NCBI GenBank assembly: GCA_001586195.1
Contig: CP014609.1
Span: forward strand, 3,842,501 to 3,906,500
Reading direction: 5' to 3'
DNA: 64,000 nt
Source: Solibacillus silvestris
GTDB taxonomy: Bacteria; Bacillota; Bacilli; Bacillales_A; Planococcaceae
The number at the start of each line of letters is the position of its first letter. Position 1 is the stretch's first letter. Position numbers and translations under genes: made by a program. Below, one piece after another: positions 1-9,575 of the stretch. The notes beneath the pieces are model-generated. The model was given only the letters and a program-made list of their open reading frames with translations. It did not search any database and was not told where the DNA came from.

Positions 1-1274
<1,274 letters not shown>

Positions 1275-1460
1275 ACATTTTATTGCTCAATTCAATGAAA
1301 CGTTTATCCAGTTTTGAAAGAATGATCTTTCTAAGGGTTTCAAGATACAAGCTAGTCGAGGAAACGACTGAGTGATTGAAGGAGCGTACTTAAGTACGTG
1401 ACTGAAAGAACGAAGGAAGTTGACGAAGGATAGCGCCGTGTATTGGAAGCCGAAAATAGT
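1275..1460 (+). other. 23S-5S internal transcribed spacer
   Basis: This 186-base spacer holds no tRNA. It contains short hairpins: a GAAAGA/TCTTTC stem near 1315-1333, a GTCG(AGGAAA)CGAC hairpin near 1353-1369, and the palindrome GTACTTAAGTAC near 1386-1397. The A/G-rich part from about 1350 looks like an inserted structured segment of the kind seen in rRNA spacers of Lysinibacillus/Solibacillus relatives (from memory). It probably takes part in rRNA processing, but nothing here proves that. Confidence 0.7.
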
Positions 1461-1575
1461 GAAGTGATGATGGCAAAGAGGTCACACCCGTTCCCATACC
1501 GAACACGGAAGTTAAGCTCTTTAGCGCCGATGGTAGTTGGGGGCTTCCCCCTGTGAGAGTAGGACGTCGCTTCGC
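1461..1575 (+). rRNA. 5S ribosomal RNA
   Basis: It contains the Firmicute 5S core (GAGGTCACACCCGTTCCCAT, CCGAACACGGAAGTTAAGCT, GGCTTCCCCCTGTGAGAGTAG). The ends are set by pairing GAAGTGA at 1461 with TCGCTTC ending near 1573, closing helix I. No tRNA genes follow, so the operon ends here. Confidence 0.96.
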
Positions 1576-1581
1576 ACATGT

Positions 1582-1620
1582 AAAAACCACTGAGAAATCA
1601 GTGGTTTTTTTGTTTTTTTT
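1582..1620 (+). terminator. Rho-independent terminator of the rRNA operon
   Basis: AAACCACTGA and TCAGTGGTTT form a perfect 10-bp stem with a GAAA loop, followed by a long T tract. Confidence 0.95.
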
Positions 1621-1695
1621 TATTGAGTTTCAACTTATAAAACCCTGTCTTTTTTCTTAAGCTTCATTTATAAGGTTGCCCACTATCATTCCATA

Positions 1696-2367
1696 TTAAA
1701 ACTCCAGAACGGCCCGCAAGTTATTTATATACGATTGACTAACTGGCAATTCCACACCATCATTCAGCTGTACAATAAAATTGGAAGTCAAATCCCGAGA
1801 GATTTTCTTTATATAGCAAATATTAATAATATAGGAACGATGAATGCGAAGAAAGTTATTTGGCAATCGAGTCTGCAGCTCCTTTAATGTAATCGCTGTT
1901 TTGTATTGTTCTCCTTTGGAATAAAACCATGTCCGCTTTTGCAGACTTTCAATATGCGAAATTTGGTCGATTGAAATCGGTATCCAATCTTCCATTTGTT
2001 TACCTGTTAAAAACTGATATATATCTGAACTCTTTACTTTAAATAACGGGGGCAAGACGACAACTAAAGCACCTTGTTCGCCATTTACCAAAATCGGATA
2101 CCCGATTGCATAATAAGGTGATTCAAAAAGTGTATTTTCCATAACAGCATCTACTTTTCTACCTGTTTGAAGTACTTTATAAGCAATGCTGTCTTTCGGT
2201 ACATCGGAACCTACTTTCAATGAAAAATGGTGATGACCTGTACTGAAATAAATAAAGCGATTGTTTACTGCTATTGCAATCGATGCATCTTGAGGAATCC
2301 AATCTTCTAAAATAATTTTATACTGATTTAAAATGTTCTTTTCGATCTCAATATTTTGTAGTGACAA
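1696..2367 (-). CDS. LytTR-family transcriptional regulator with N-terminal sensory domain
   Basis: The 223-residue protein has a C-terminal LytTR DNA-binding domain (about 122-222) with the typical segment FLRIHRSYIIN. The N-terminal part (about 20-110) looks like a PAS/GAF-type ligand-sensing fold, not a phosphoreceiver: there is no acidic pocket or DxxP/K pattern. This suggests direct metabolite sensing instead of two-component phosphorylation. The gene is divergent from isocitrate lyase across 215 bases containing repeated TTCTGTTA motifs, so control of the glyoxylate shunt is a reasonable inference. The family is clear; the target and ligand are not shown by the sequence. Confidence 0.85.
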   Translation of the reverse strand: MSLQNIEIEKNILNQYKIILEDWIPQDASIAIAVNNRFIYFSTGHHHFSLKVGSDVPKDSIAYKVLQTGRKVDAVMENTLFESPYYAIGYPILVNGEQGALVVVLPPLFKVKSSDIYQFLTGKQMEDWIPISIDQISHIESLQKRTWFYSKGEQYKTAITLKELQTRLPNNFLRIHRSYIINICYIKKISRDLTSNFIVQLNDGVELPVSQSYINNLRAVLEF

Positions 2368-2477
2368 TGCAAATCCACTCCCTCTGTATTATTGCCTAAA
2401 TGTCAATTCATCCTCCAAATATACACATTCATCCTAAATTAAAGTTAATTTGTCAGAAAATAATGAAAAGTTAAACA

Positions 2478-2548
2478 TTCTGTTATACATTATATTACAG
2501 CAAGATGTTCTGTTATGGAACAGGCAATTACAAATTTTTCTAACAGAA
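2478..2548. promoter_or_regulatory. Candidate operator: three TTCTGTTA motifs upstream of aceA
   Basis: TTCTGTTA occurs at 2478-2485 and 2508-2515 as a direct repeat 30 bases apart, extending to TTCTGTTAT. A third, inverted copy TAACAGAA lies at 2541-2548. The second copy is part of an inverted repeat, CTGTT(ATGG)AACAG. Spacings of 30 and 33 bases are about three helical turns. The position between the divergent regulator and aceA fits a binding region, but it does not match the usual LytTR direct-repeat spacing exactly. Confidence 0.45.
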
Positions 2549-2582
2549 TATCCATACACAATGGGGAAGGTGGAAATTTATT

Positions 2583-3866
2583 ATGTCAACTCGTCAAGAA
2601 AGAATCGAAGCTTTACAAAAGGATTGGGCAGAAAACCAGCGCTGGAAAGGAATTGAGCGTGGCTATACAGCAGAAGAGGTTGTAAAGTTACAAGGTTCAT
2701 TCATCCAGGAGCAAACATTAGCAAAACGAGGATCAGCTCGTTTATGGAAGTCATTACACGAAGTGCCTTTCATTAATGCTTTAGGTGCTTTAACGGGGAA
2801 TCAGGCAGTACAGCAAGTAAAGGCAGGTTTACAGGCGATCTACTTATCGGGGTGGCAAGTAGCGGCTGATGCAAACCTTTCTGGTCAAATGTATCCGGAC
2901 CAGTCTTTATATCCAGCAAACTCTGTACCGGCAGTAGTAAAGCGTATTAACCAGGCACTGCAACGTGCTGACCAAATCGACCATGCAGAAGGCCGCGACG
3001 ATGGCTTTGACTGGTTTGCGCCGATTGTAGCTGATGCGGAAGCAGGCTTTGGTGGTCCATTAAACGTATTTGAGTTAGTTAAAGGGATGATTGAAGCTGG
3101 TGCAGCTGGTGTCCATTTAGAAGACCAATTAGCTTCTGAGAAAAAATGTGGTCACTTAGGTGGTAAAGTATTATTACCAACTCAAAACGCAGTACGCAAC
3201 TTAATTGCTGCACGTCTTGCTGCGGATGTTGCGGGTGTTGATACAATCTTAATCGCTCGTACTGATGCTGACGCTGCTGACATGGTAACGTCTGATATTG
3301 ACCCACGCGATGCAGAATTCTTAACAGGTGAACGTACTCCAGAAGGATTCTACCGTACAAAACCAGGTATTAAGCAAGCAATTGCTCGTGGTTTAGCTTA
3401 TGCACCATATGCAGACTTAATTTGGTGTGAGACATCTCACCCATCTTTAGAAGAAGCTCGTGAGTTTGCTGCTGCAATTCACGCTGAATTCCCAGGGAAA
3501 ATGTTAGCGTACAACTGCTCGCCATCATTCAACTGGAAAGCTAAATTATCGGATGAGGAAATTGCAGAGTACCAACGTGAATTAGGGAAACTTGGATACA
3601 AGTTCCAATTCATCACACTTGCAGGTTTCCACAGCTTAAACTTTGGTATGTTCGAGCTTGCGCATGACTACAAAGACAATGGAATGGCTGCTTACTCTAA
3701 GCTACAACAAGCTGAGTTTGCTGCAGAGTCTAAAGGTTACACTGCAACTCGTCACCAACGTGAAGTAGGTACTGGTTACTTTGATGAAGTATCACAAACA
3801 ATTTCAGGTGGTACATCATCGACAACTGCGATGTCAGGTTCTACTGAAACAGAGCAATTTGTATAA
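2583..3866 (+). CDS. aceA: Isocitrate lyase
   Basis: Cleaves isocitrate to succinate and glyoxylate, the first step of the glyoxylate bypass, in the cytoplasm. At 427 residues it has the normal bacterial length. The catalytic signature KKCGHLGGK (about 186-194, with the active-site cysteine) is present, with L where M is commoner. The Mg-binding ADAEAGFGG segment and the NCSPSFNWK stretch are also present. The start is set by GGAAGGTGG at 2564-2573. A LytTR regulator lies divergently upstream. The usual partner malate synthase is absent nearby; a glyoxylate-type aminotransferase lies downstream instead. Confidence 0.97.
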   Translation: MSTRQERIEALQKDWAENQRWKGIERGYTAEEVVKLQGSFIQEQTLAKRGSARLWKSLHEVPFINALGALTGNQAVQQVKAGLQAIYLSGWQVAADANLSGQMYPDQSLYPANSVPAVVKRINQALQRADQIDHAEGRDDGFDWFAPIVADAEAGFGGPLNVFELVKGMIEAGAAGVHLEDQLASEKKCGHLGGKVLLPTQNAVRNLIAARLAADVAGVDTILIARTDADAADMVTSDIDPRDAEFLTGERTPEGFYRTKPGIKQAIARGLAYAPYADLIWCETSHPSLEEAREFAAAIHAEFPGKMLAYNCSPSFNWKAKLSDEEIAEYQRELGKLGYKFQFITLAGFHSLNFGMFELAHDYKDNGMAAYSKLQQAEFAAESKGYTATRHQREVGTGYFDEVSQTISGGTSSTTAMSGSTETEQFV

Positions 3867-3882
3867 GATTAAGATTTCATAG

Positions 3883-3922
3883 GCAGTGTTATGAATAGGT
3901 TCATAAACGGGGAACTGCTTTT
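3883..3922 (+). terminator. Probable terminator after aceA
   Basis: GCAGT/ACTGC encloses a perfect inner stem TTATGAA(TAGG)TTCATAA and is followed by TTTT. The outer loop is large and the T run short, so strength is uncertain. Confidence 0.55.
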
Positions 3923-4296
3923 ACGGATTAACTTATTCCTTTTCTTCTATTATATCGATTCAAGTGACATTGGGGAATGTGCACTTAGTAAATAGACGTT
4001 ATGCCGAAGCGGTTATTGAAAGAAAGGTAGGATGGAGAAGGGGAATAACTTTTTGAACTTGAACAGCTTGACTACTACGATAATTACTAAATCGAATTGG
4101 AACGCGGTTTAGTATGGGGTTGCCTCCCAACATATAAGGAAAACTTAGGGGTTTTTATAAAGGATAAATGTCTTTTTAGCTTGGATGGGGCTAGAAAGGC
4201 ATTTTCTATTTATTAAAAATGAAGGAGTTCTAATCTTATATAGAGAATATTATATAGATAGAATATTTTTACTATTGTGAAAAGGGAGTAATTACA
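3923..4296 (+). other. Intergenic region between aceA and the aminotransferase
   Basis: No intact gene is visible. One frame (about 4049-4219) reads as protein-like sequence interrupted by a stop, including IELERGLVWGCLPTYKEN, and may be a decayed gene remnant; this is weak. At 4238-4267 a near-tandem repeat (ATATAGA then AATATT, twice, 14 bases apart) precedes the aminotransferase and could be regulatory. The ribosome binding site AAAAGGGAG lies just before 4297. Confidence 0.4.
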
Positions 4297-5472
4297 ATGA
4301 AAAATAAAGAATTATTATTAGTACCAGGGCCGACACCGGTAATGGATGAGATTTATGACGCCCTGGCAAGTGAAACGAGAGGGCATACGGATCCTCGGTT
4401 TGTGGAAACATTTAAAAATGCACTTGCCAATACAAAAAAGCTATTTAATACAGATGGGGAAGTGTATGTTGTAGCAGGTTCAGGAACATTGGCAATGGAA
4501 ATGGCAATAGTAAATACTATTGCAAAAGGTGAACGTCTGCTTGTTATTAGTCACGGTTACTTCGGTGACCGTTTTACACTACTTGCAAAGGCGTTTGGAA
4601 TTGAAGTCGATGTACTACAGTCAACATGGGGGGAGCGTGTAGACTCAAAGCTTGTTGAGGAAGCAGTGAAGGCTAACAATTATAAGGCGGTTACAATTAC
4701 ACATGCGGATACATCAACAGGGGTTATGTCCGATTTAGAGACACTTGTACCGATTATTAAAGCATCTGGGGCACTTGTTATTGTCGATGGTGTTGTCGCA
4801 ACAGCAGCATTGCAAGAGGATATGAGTAAAGCTTACGGTGAAGACGACTATAAAATTGATATTGTGTTAACAGGATCCCAAAAGGCGATTGGTATTCCTC
4901 CTGGGCTGGCGATTGTTGCTTTCAGTCAACAGGCACTGGCTGCCCGTGAACAGATCGGGACAGTGCCAGCTTATTATGCGGATATACATAACTGGCGCGC
5001 TATTATGGATAACCCGGCAATGTACTTTGCGACGCCTCCAGTGAACTTAATTTACGCATATGATGTTGCATTAAATATTGTATTAGAAGAGGGTATGGAA
5101 AAACGTGAAGCGCGTCATATCGCATTTGGTAAAGCAATCCGTGCTGCACTGCGTTCGTACGGGATGACACCATTGGCTAATGAGGAAGTAGCAGCACCGA
5201 CATTGAGCTGTATTTTATATCCTGAAGGTATTGATGATGCCAAGTTCCGAGCAAGCTTGGCAAAAAGCGGCGTTATTGTAGCGGGTTCTTTAGCCCACTT
5301 AGCAGGAAAAGCATTCCGAATCGGACATATGGGGAATACGACGGCGGAAATGCTGGAGCAGGCAATTGTTGTGATTGGTGAAGCATTGCAAGAGCAACAG
5401 CTTCAAGTCGATATCGAAAAAGCTAAAAAAGTATTCTTTCAACAATTAGAAGCAGCTACGGTACAAAGCTAA
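4297..5472 (+). CDS. Class V aminotransferase, alanine/serine/ureidoglycine-glyoxylate type
   Basis: PLP-dependent enzyme of the AGAT/PucG branch: it opens with LLVPGPTPV, followed by ETRGHTDPRF near residue 30. The PLP lysine lies in TGSQKAIGIPPG (about Lys196) and the aspartate in VIVDGVVA. Length (391) is normal. Members transfer an amino group from alanine, serine or ureidoglycine to glyoxylate, giving glycine. Position between isocitrate lyase (a glyoxylate source) and adenine deaminase (purine catabolism) fits either a glyoxylate-to-glycine or a ureide-linked role. Donor specificity cannot be read from sequence. Confidence 0.88.
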   Translation: MKNKELLLVPGPTPVMDEIYDALASETRGHTDPRFVETFKNALANTKKLFNTDGEVYVVAGSGTLAMEMAIVNTIAKGERLLVISHGYFGDRFTLLAKAFGIEVDVLQSTWGERVDSKLVEEAVKANNYKAVTITHADTSTGVMSDLETLVPIIKASGALVIVDGVVATAALQEDMSKAYGEDDYKIDIVLTGSQKAIGIPPGLAIVAFSQQALAAREQIGTVPAYYADIHNWRAIMDNPAMYFATPPVNLIYAYDVALNIVLEEGMEKREARHIAFGKAIRAALRSYGMTPLANEEVAAPTLSCILYPEGIDDAKFRASLAKSGVIVAGSLAHLAGKAFRIGHMGNTTAEMLEQAIVVIGEALQEQQLQVDIEKAKKVFFQQLEAATVQS

Positions 5473-5514
5473 AAAGATTGCCCGGAAAGCATATAGCGAT
5501 TCGGGGGAATATTG

Positions 5515-5553
5515 AAAAGGGGACGGTGCAATTTATGAGCGTTCCCTTTTTAT
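5515..5553 (+). terminator. Terminator after the aminotransferase
   Basis: AAAAGGGGACG pairs with CGTTCCCTTTT (one wobble), followed by a T-rich tail. Confidence 0.8.
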
Positions 5554-5610
5554 TTAGTTACTAATAGAAAATATTGTATGATAGTTTGAAATAAAAAGGG
5601 TGGGTGGCAT

Positions 5611-7356
5611 ATGAAGCAAATCATCGATCAATCCCAAAAACGGGGAAAAGCGGATTTCATTATTCAACATGCACAAATTGCAGATGTCTTTAATTTACGG
5701 TGGCGACAAGGGGATGTTGTAGTAGCAGAAGGAAAAATTGTTGCGATTTCGGAGCCGGGTGAATTTGAAGCAGAAGAAATAATAGATGCGCACGGAAAGT
5801 ATATTGTGCCAGGCTTTATTGATGCACATATTCATATTGAATCTTCTATGGTGGTACCAAAACAGTTTAACCGAATCGTGCTTCCCCATGGTGTAACGAC
5901 TGTTGTTACAGACCCGCATGAAATTGCGAATGTCGCAGGAAAAGCTGGACTGAGATTTATGTTGCAGGATATAGAAGATGTGGAAATGGATATTTATTAT
6001 ATGTTGCCATCCAGTGTACCGGGCACCTCTTTTGAAAACGCGGGCGCAGTGCTGACTGCAAAGGATTTAGAGGAATTTGTTCAACATAAAAGTGTACTAG
6101 GTTTGGCAGAGGTGATGGATTTTCCTGCTGTACTAAATGGGGAAAAGGAAATGCTCGCAAAGTTAATGCTTGCTCAGGAAAACGGGATGGTCATCGATGG
6201 GCACTGTGCAGGTTTAACAAGTGCACAAATACGTGGCTACCGGGCGGCCGGCATTACAACGGACCATGAATGTGTGACAGCTGAAGAAGCATTGGACCGA
6301 GTGGAGCAGGGGATGTATGTGTTAATCCGGGAAGGTTCTGCAGCCAAAAACCTTAAAGCCATTTTACCTGCTGTAACAATGGCTAATTCGCGTCGTTTTG
6401 CATTTTGTACGGATGATAAGCATTTGGATGAACTGATGGAGCAAGGAAGCATCAATTACGCAGTGGCACTAGCGATTTCAGAAGGAATGGACCCATTACT
6501 GGCGATTCAGCTTGCTACAATAAATGCTGCGGAATGTTATCGTTTAGTAAATAAAGGTGCTGTTGCTACAGGCTATGACGCAGATTTTATAATAATTGAT
6601 GATTTAAAGACGATGAAAGCACGCGCTGTATGGAAAAATGGAAGAAAAGTTGCGGAAAGTGGAGAAATGCTTTCACCAATCCCGGAAAAATCTACTGTGG
6701 AGAGATCTATTTTACAGTCAATGCACTTAACAAAACTTACAATTGAAGATTTACGCCTGCGGTTTAAAGGAAACCGGGCAAATGTTATTAAAATTGTACC
6801 AAACCAACTCATTACAAAGCGGATAGAAGTGGAAGTAGATGTAGAAAACGGACAATTTGTACCATCGATCGAAAAGGATTTATTGAAGCTTGCAGTGGTA
6901 GAGCGCCACCACCATGTTGGGACAAAAGCAGTTGCAATTGTACAGGGTATCGGTATCCAAAGCGGTGCTGTAGCGACCACGATTTCCCATGATTCACATA
7001 ATGCGATTGCCGTAGGAACAAATGATGAAGATATGCTAATCGCACTTAATGCACTTCAAGAGATAGAAGGCGGACTAGTCGTAGTAAATGATGGGGAAGT
7101 GATTGCTTCATTCAGTCTGCCAATCGCAGGTCTTATGACAGATATTCCTGCAGAACAAGCGAAGCAAAAGCTGAAAAAATTACATGAAGGACTGCATACC
7201 ATTCATCCTACGCTCGATTATCATCTGTTTCTGACATTATCATTTCTGGCACTGCCGGTAATCCCTGACATTAAGCTTACCGATACAGGATTGTTTGATG
7301 TTAAAAAATTCCGGCATATTCCTGTTGAGATTTTACAGTCCGATCAATCGCATTAA
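5611..7356 (+). CDS. adeC: Adenine deaminase
   Basis: Hydrolyses adenine to hypoxanthine and ammonia (purine salvage) in the cytoplasm. The 581-residue length and layout match the Bacillus AdeC family of the amidohydrolase superfamily. The metal-binding HxH lies in GFIDAHIHIESSM (about 69-81), followed by TDPHEIANVAG, IDGHCAG, FCTDDKH, and the C-terminal adenine-deaminase domain from about residue 400. The start follows AGGGTGGGTGG. It stands alone between a terminator and a 42-base gap. No purine riboswitch is recognisable in the short leader. Confidence 0.95.
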   Translation: MKQIIDQSQKRGKADFIIQHAQIADVFNLRWRQGDVVVAEGKIVAISEPGEFEAEEIIDAHGKYIVPGFIDAHIHIESSMVVPKQFNRIVLPHGVTTVVTDPHEIANVAGKAGLRFMLQDIEDVEMDIYYMLPSSVPGTSFENAGAVLTAKDLEEFVQHKSVLGLAEVMDFPAVLNGEKEMLAKLMLAQENGMVIDGHCAGLTSAQIRGYRAAGITTDHECVTAEEALDRVEQGMYVLIREGSAAKNLKAILPAVTMANSRRFAFCTDDKHLDELMEQGSINYAVALAISEGMDPLLAIQLATINAAECYRLVNKGAVATGYDADFIIIDDLKTMKARAVWKNGRKVAESGEMLSPIPEKSTVERSILQSMHLTKLTIEDLRLRFKGNRANVIKIVPNQLITKRIEVEVDVENGQFVPSIEKDLLKLAVVERHHHVGTKAVAIVQGIGIQSGAVATTISHDSHNAIAVGTNDEDMLIALNALQEIEGGLVVVNDGEVIASFSLPIAGLMTDIPAEQAKQKLKKLHEGLHTIHPTLDYHLFLTLSFLALPVIPDIKLTDTGLFDVKKFRHIPVEILQSDQSH

Positions 7357-7398
7357 CCTATATAGTTCCCATAAATATTTTATTAAGGAGCATGTAAA

Positions 7399-8109
7399 AT
7401 GGAGCAAGTCATTATTATGATTCCAGCGCTAAACCCTTTACCGGCCCTTCTGGAATTTATCAGGAAACTGCGTGCATTGCCGATCGCTCGTATTATTGTC
7501 ATTAATGATGGCAGTGAAGAAAAATATAACCGTCTGTTTGAACAATTACAGCAAGAAGGTTGCGATGTATTAACACATGACCAAAATCTAGGGAAAGGCC
7601 GCGCACTTAAAACAGGGATGGAATATATTCTAAAATCCCGACTGCGTACAAAGGGAATTATTACAGTAGGTGCACATGGTCAGCATTCGGTGTTGGATGT
7701 TGAGCAAGTGCTATCAAGTACGAAAATTTTCTCGGATGGGATTATTTTAGGTATTCGTGATTTTAAAGATTCAGACTACCCGTTCATTAGCAAACTTCAA
7801 AATCGTGCTTATTCGATGATGTTTGAACTGTTTATTCGTAAACGTTTGCTCGACATTCAAACAGGATTACGTTATATTCCAAGAAAACATCTGCCATGGC
7901 TATGTAAAGTGAAAGGAGAGTCTTATCACTATGACACGAATATGCTGATAGAGGCGATAAGACGAAAAGTTCCTGTATACGAGGTGCCGATCGGTCATGC
8001 AAAGCTCCGGAAAAATTCAATCATTTACTATGATGAAGTATTGAATCCAACGAAAATTTTTCAGCAACTTTGGATAAATTTCCTACATAAAAGACAAAAT
8101 ACGAAATGA
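7399..8109 (+). CDS. Family 2 glycosyltransferase, dolichol-phosphate-mannose-synthase-like, lacking the DxD aspartates
   Basis: The 236-residue GT-A protein resembles the DPM1/polyprenyl-phosphate sugar transferase group: VINDGS (about 36-41) holds the first nucleotide-binding Asp, and QTGLRYIPRKHL and NMLIEAIRRKVPVYEVPI are typical of the C-terminal half. The segment that normally reads DADGQH reads GAHGQH (about 94-99), so both metal-binding aspartates are missing. No membrane helices are evident. Start from AAGGAG 8 bases upstream. The neighbours give no pathway. It could be inactive, metal-independent or altered in function. Confidence 0.75.
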   Translation: MEQVIIMIPALNPLPALLEFIRKLRALPIARIIVINDGSEEKYNRLFEQLQQEGCDVLTHDQNLGKGRALKTGMEYILKSRLRTKGIITVGAHGQHSVLDVEQVLSSTKIFSDGIILGIRDFKDSDYPFISKLQNRAYSMMFELFIRKRLLDIQTGLRYIPRKHLPWLCKVKGESYHYDTNMLIEAIRRKVPVYEVPIGHAKLRKNSIIYYDEVLNPTKIFQQLWINFLHKRQNTK

Positions 8110-8194
8110 ATCTTTTCTAATAGCGAAAACGTATAGGATTACGAGTCGCATATTTGAGGAATACTAATGTAATAGCAAGGAAAGGAGCATGAGT

Positions 8195-8578
8195 ATGAGC
8201 GAACAATATAATTTCGAAAAAATGGTTGAAGGTCAAGACCAACATTATTCAGATAAAAAGTTTCTGCATAAATTGAAAAACTTCGGTGGAGGTTTAGGTT
8301 ATAAAGCGGTGCATGCAGCGGCGACACTTTACGTTGCCCTGCGTAGTCCGGACATGCCTAAATCGAGTAAACTCATTGTTTTAGGAGCGCTGGGGTACTT
8401 CATTTTACCATTCGATTTAGTTGTCGATTTTCTCCCTTTAGTCGGTTTGACGGATGATGCATTTATTATTTTAACTGCACTTGGAAAAGTATATTTATCG
8501 ATTACAGATGAGATGAAGGATGAGGCAAAAGGGTTAATCGATTCAAAGCTTGGAAGCCAGGAGAATGTAGTGAAATAA
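8195..8578 (+). CDS. DUF1232 (YkvA-type) small membrane protein
   Basis: The 127-residue protein has the DUF1232 core around residues 55-95 (SKLIVLGALGYFILPFDLVVDFLPLVGLTDDAFII, broken here into PFDLVVDFLP as the hallmark), a hydrophobic helix pair. Function is unknown; members are often linked to envelope or stress proteins. The earlier ATG at 8189 is only one base from AAAGGAG (8181-8187); the ATG at 8195 has normal spacing and is preferred. It is monocistronic, with a strong hairpin after it. Confidence 0.8.
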   Translation: MSEQYNFEKMVEGQDQHYSDKKFLHKLKNFGGGLGYKAVHAAATLYVALRSPDMPKSSKLIVLGALGYFILPFDLVVDFLPLVGLTDDAFIILTALGKVYLSITDEMKDEAKGLIDSKLGSQENVVK

Positions 8579-8584
8579 AAGAAG

Positions 8585-8622
8585 AAATCCCCTTTTAGCG
8601 ACTGCTGAAAAAGGGGATTTTC
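8585..8622. terminator. Bidirectional terminator
   Basis: AAATCCCCTTTT pairs with AAAAAGGGGATTT between two convergent genes; T runs occur on both strands. Confidence 0.85.
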
Positions 8623-8627
8623 TATGT

Positions 8628-9575
8628 CTACTTTACGGGTTGTGCCCCATTTAATTCACTTAAGCCGCGGTTAAAGATAGCTTCAATCGGCTTTTCCTCA
8701 CATAACTTTAACGTTATATTCGGATGTGTTTTTTGGAGCTGTGTAGTTATTAACTCAACAAGCAAGGGATTGTTTTTTAGTATTCCGCCATTTAAAAAAA
8801 GTGTATGGGCTATATTGGAGTAACCGGCATTTTTCAATGTCGTTGTTGCCAATAATACAAGCTCATCTGCTGCCTTTTGCATAATTTTTTGTGCAACAGT
8901 ATCTTCCATTTCGACTGCCTGTTGTAAGTAGGAACTGAAGCTTGCCAATCGCGCATTTGTATAATCCGCTGAATAAATGAGATTGAACAATTCATCTGTG
9001 CTGTTGACATGATGACCAGCTAAAACAAGCTCTGTTAATAAAGTCGGTTTATTTCGCCCGTCGGCAGCGCGGAAAATTGCTTTTGCAATATGTTTTCCGA
9101 TCCAGTAACCGCTTCCTTCATCGCCAATCCGATGACCCCAGCCACCGCCGCGGCTAATCCGATCATTCATAAGGCTGTAGCAAATAGCCCCTGTACCGGA
9201 AATTAGCAGGCTGACATTGTTTTTCCCGAGCCCCTTTAAAGTTGCTTCAACATCATTTTCGATAATAATTTGACCGAATGTAAAAGGGGAGCGGGCGATA
9301 CTTTCTTCAATAATCTCTTCGATAATCTTTTTGTCCTGATCTGTATCAATGCCGGCAAGTGCAAATATCGCGATATCAATAAACAGACTTGGTAAATGAG
9401 CTGCTGCACTCCGGAGCAGGCCGGTAAATACATGTTGGACATGTTCGATTCCAACAGCTTGGTAATTTGAGCCTGTGGAAGTTGCGGTAAATAGTTCACG
9501 GCCATCTGTAGAGCGAATAGTCATTATTGTTTTTGATGCACCACCATCAACGGCTAATACATAACGATTACTCAT
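8628..9575 (-). CDS. BadF/BadG-family kinase, N-acetylglucosamine/N-acetylmuramic-acid kinase-like
   Basis: This 315-residue ASKHA-fold ATPase shows phosphate 1 loop DGGASKT (about 10-16), adenosine/phosphate 2 motif SGTGAICYS, and GGWGHRIGDEGSGYWIG, typical of GlcNAc and MurNAc kinases of the BadF/BadG/BcrA/BcrD family. It would phosphorylate a cell-wall amino sugar in the cytoplasm. Its start overlaps the stop of the upstream lyase-like gene by 8 bases, so the two are translationally coupled. No transporter, deacetylase or muramic-acid etherase lies nearby, so the exact sugar is unknown. Confidence 0.82.
   Translation of the reverse strand: MSNRYVLAVDGGASKTIMTIRSTDGRELFTATSTGSNYQAVGIEHVQHVFTGLLRSAAAHLPSLFIDIAIFALAGIDTDQDKKIIEEIIEESIARSPFTFGQIIIENDVEATLKGLGKNNVSLLISGTGAICYSLMNDRISRGGGWGHRIGDEGSGYWIGKHIAKAIFRAADGRNKPTLLTELVLAGHHVNSTDELFNLIYSADYTNARLASFSSYLQQAVEMEDTVAQKIMQKAADELVLLATTTLKNAGYSNIAHTLFLNGGILKNNPLLVELITTQLQKTHPNITLKLCEEKPIEAIFNRGLSELNGAQPVK

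Noticed and set aside
1576-1695. tRNA genes after the 5S gene
   Set aside because: Only the terminator and AT-rich sequence are present.
2450-2656. Short frame overlapping the aceA start
   Set aside because: Out of frame with aceA and lacks a ribosome site; the region is regulatory.
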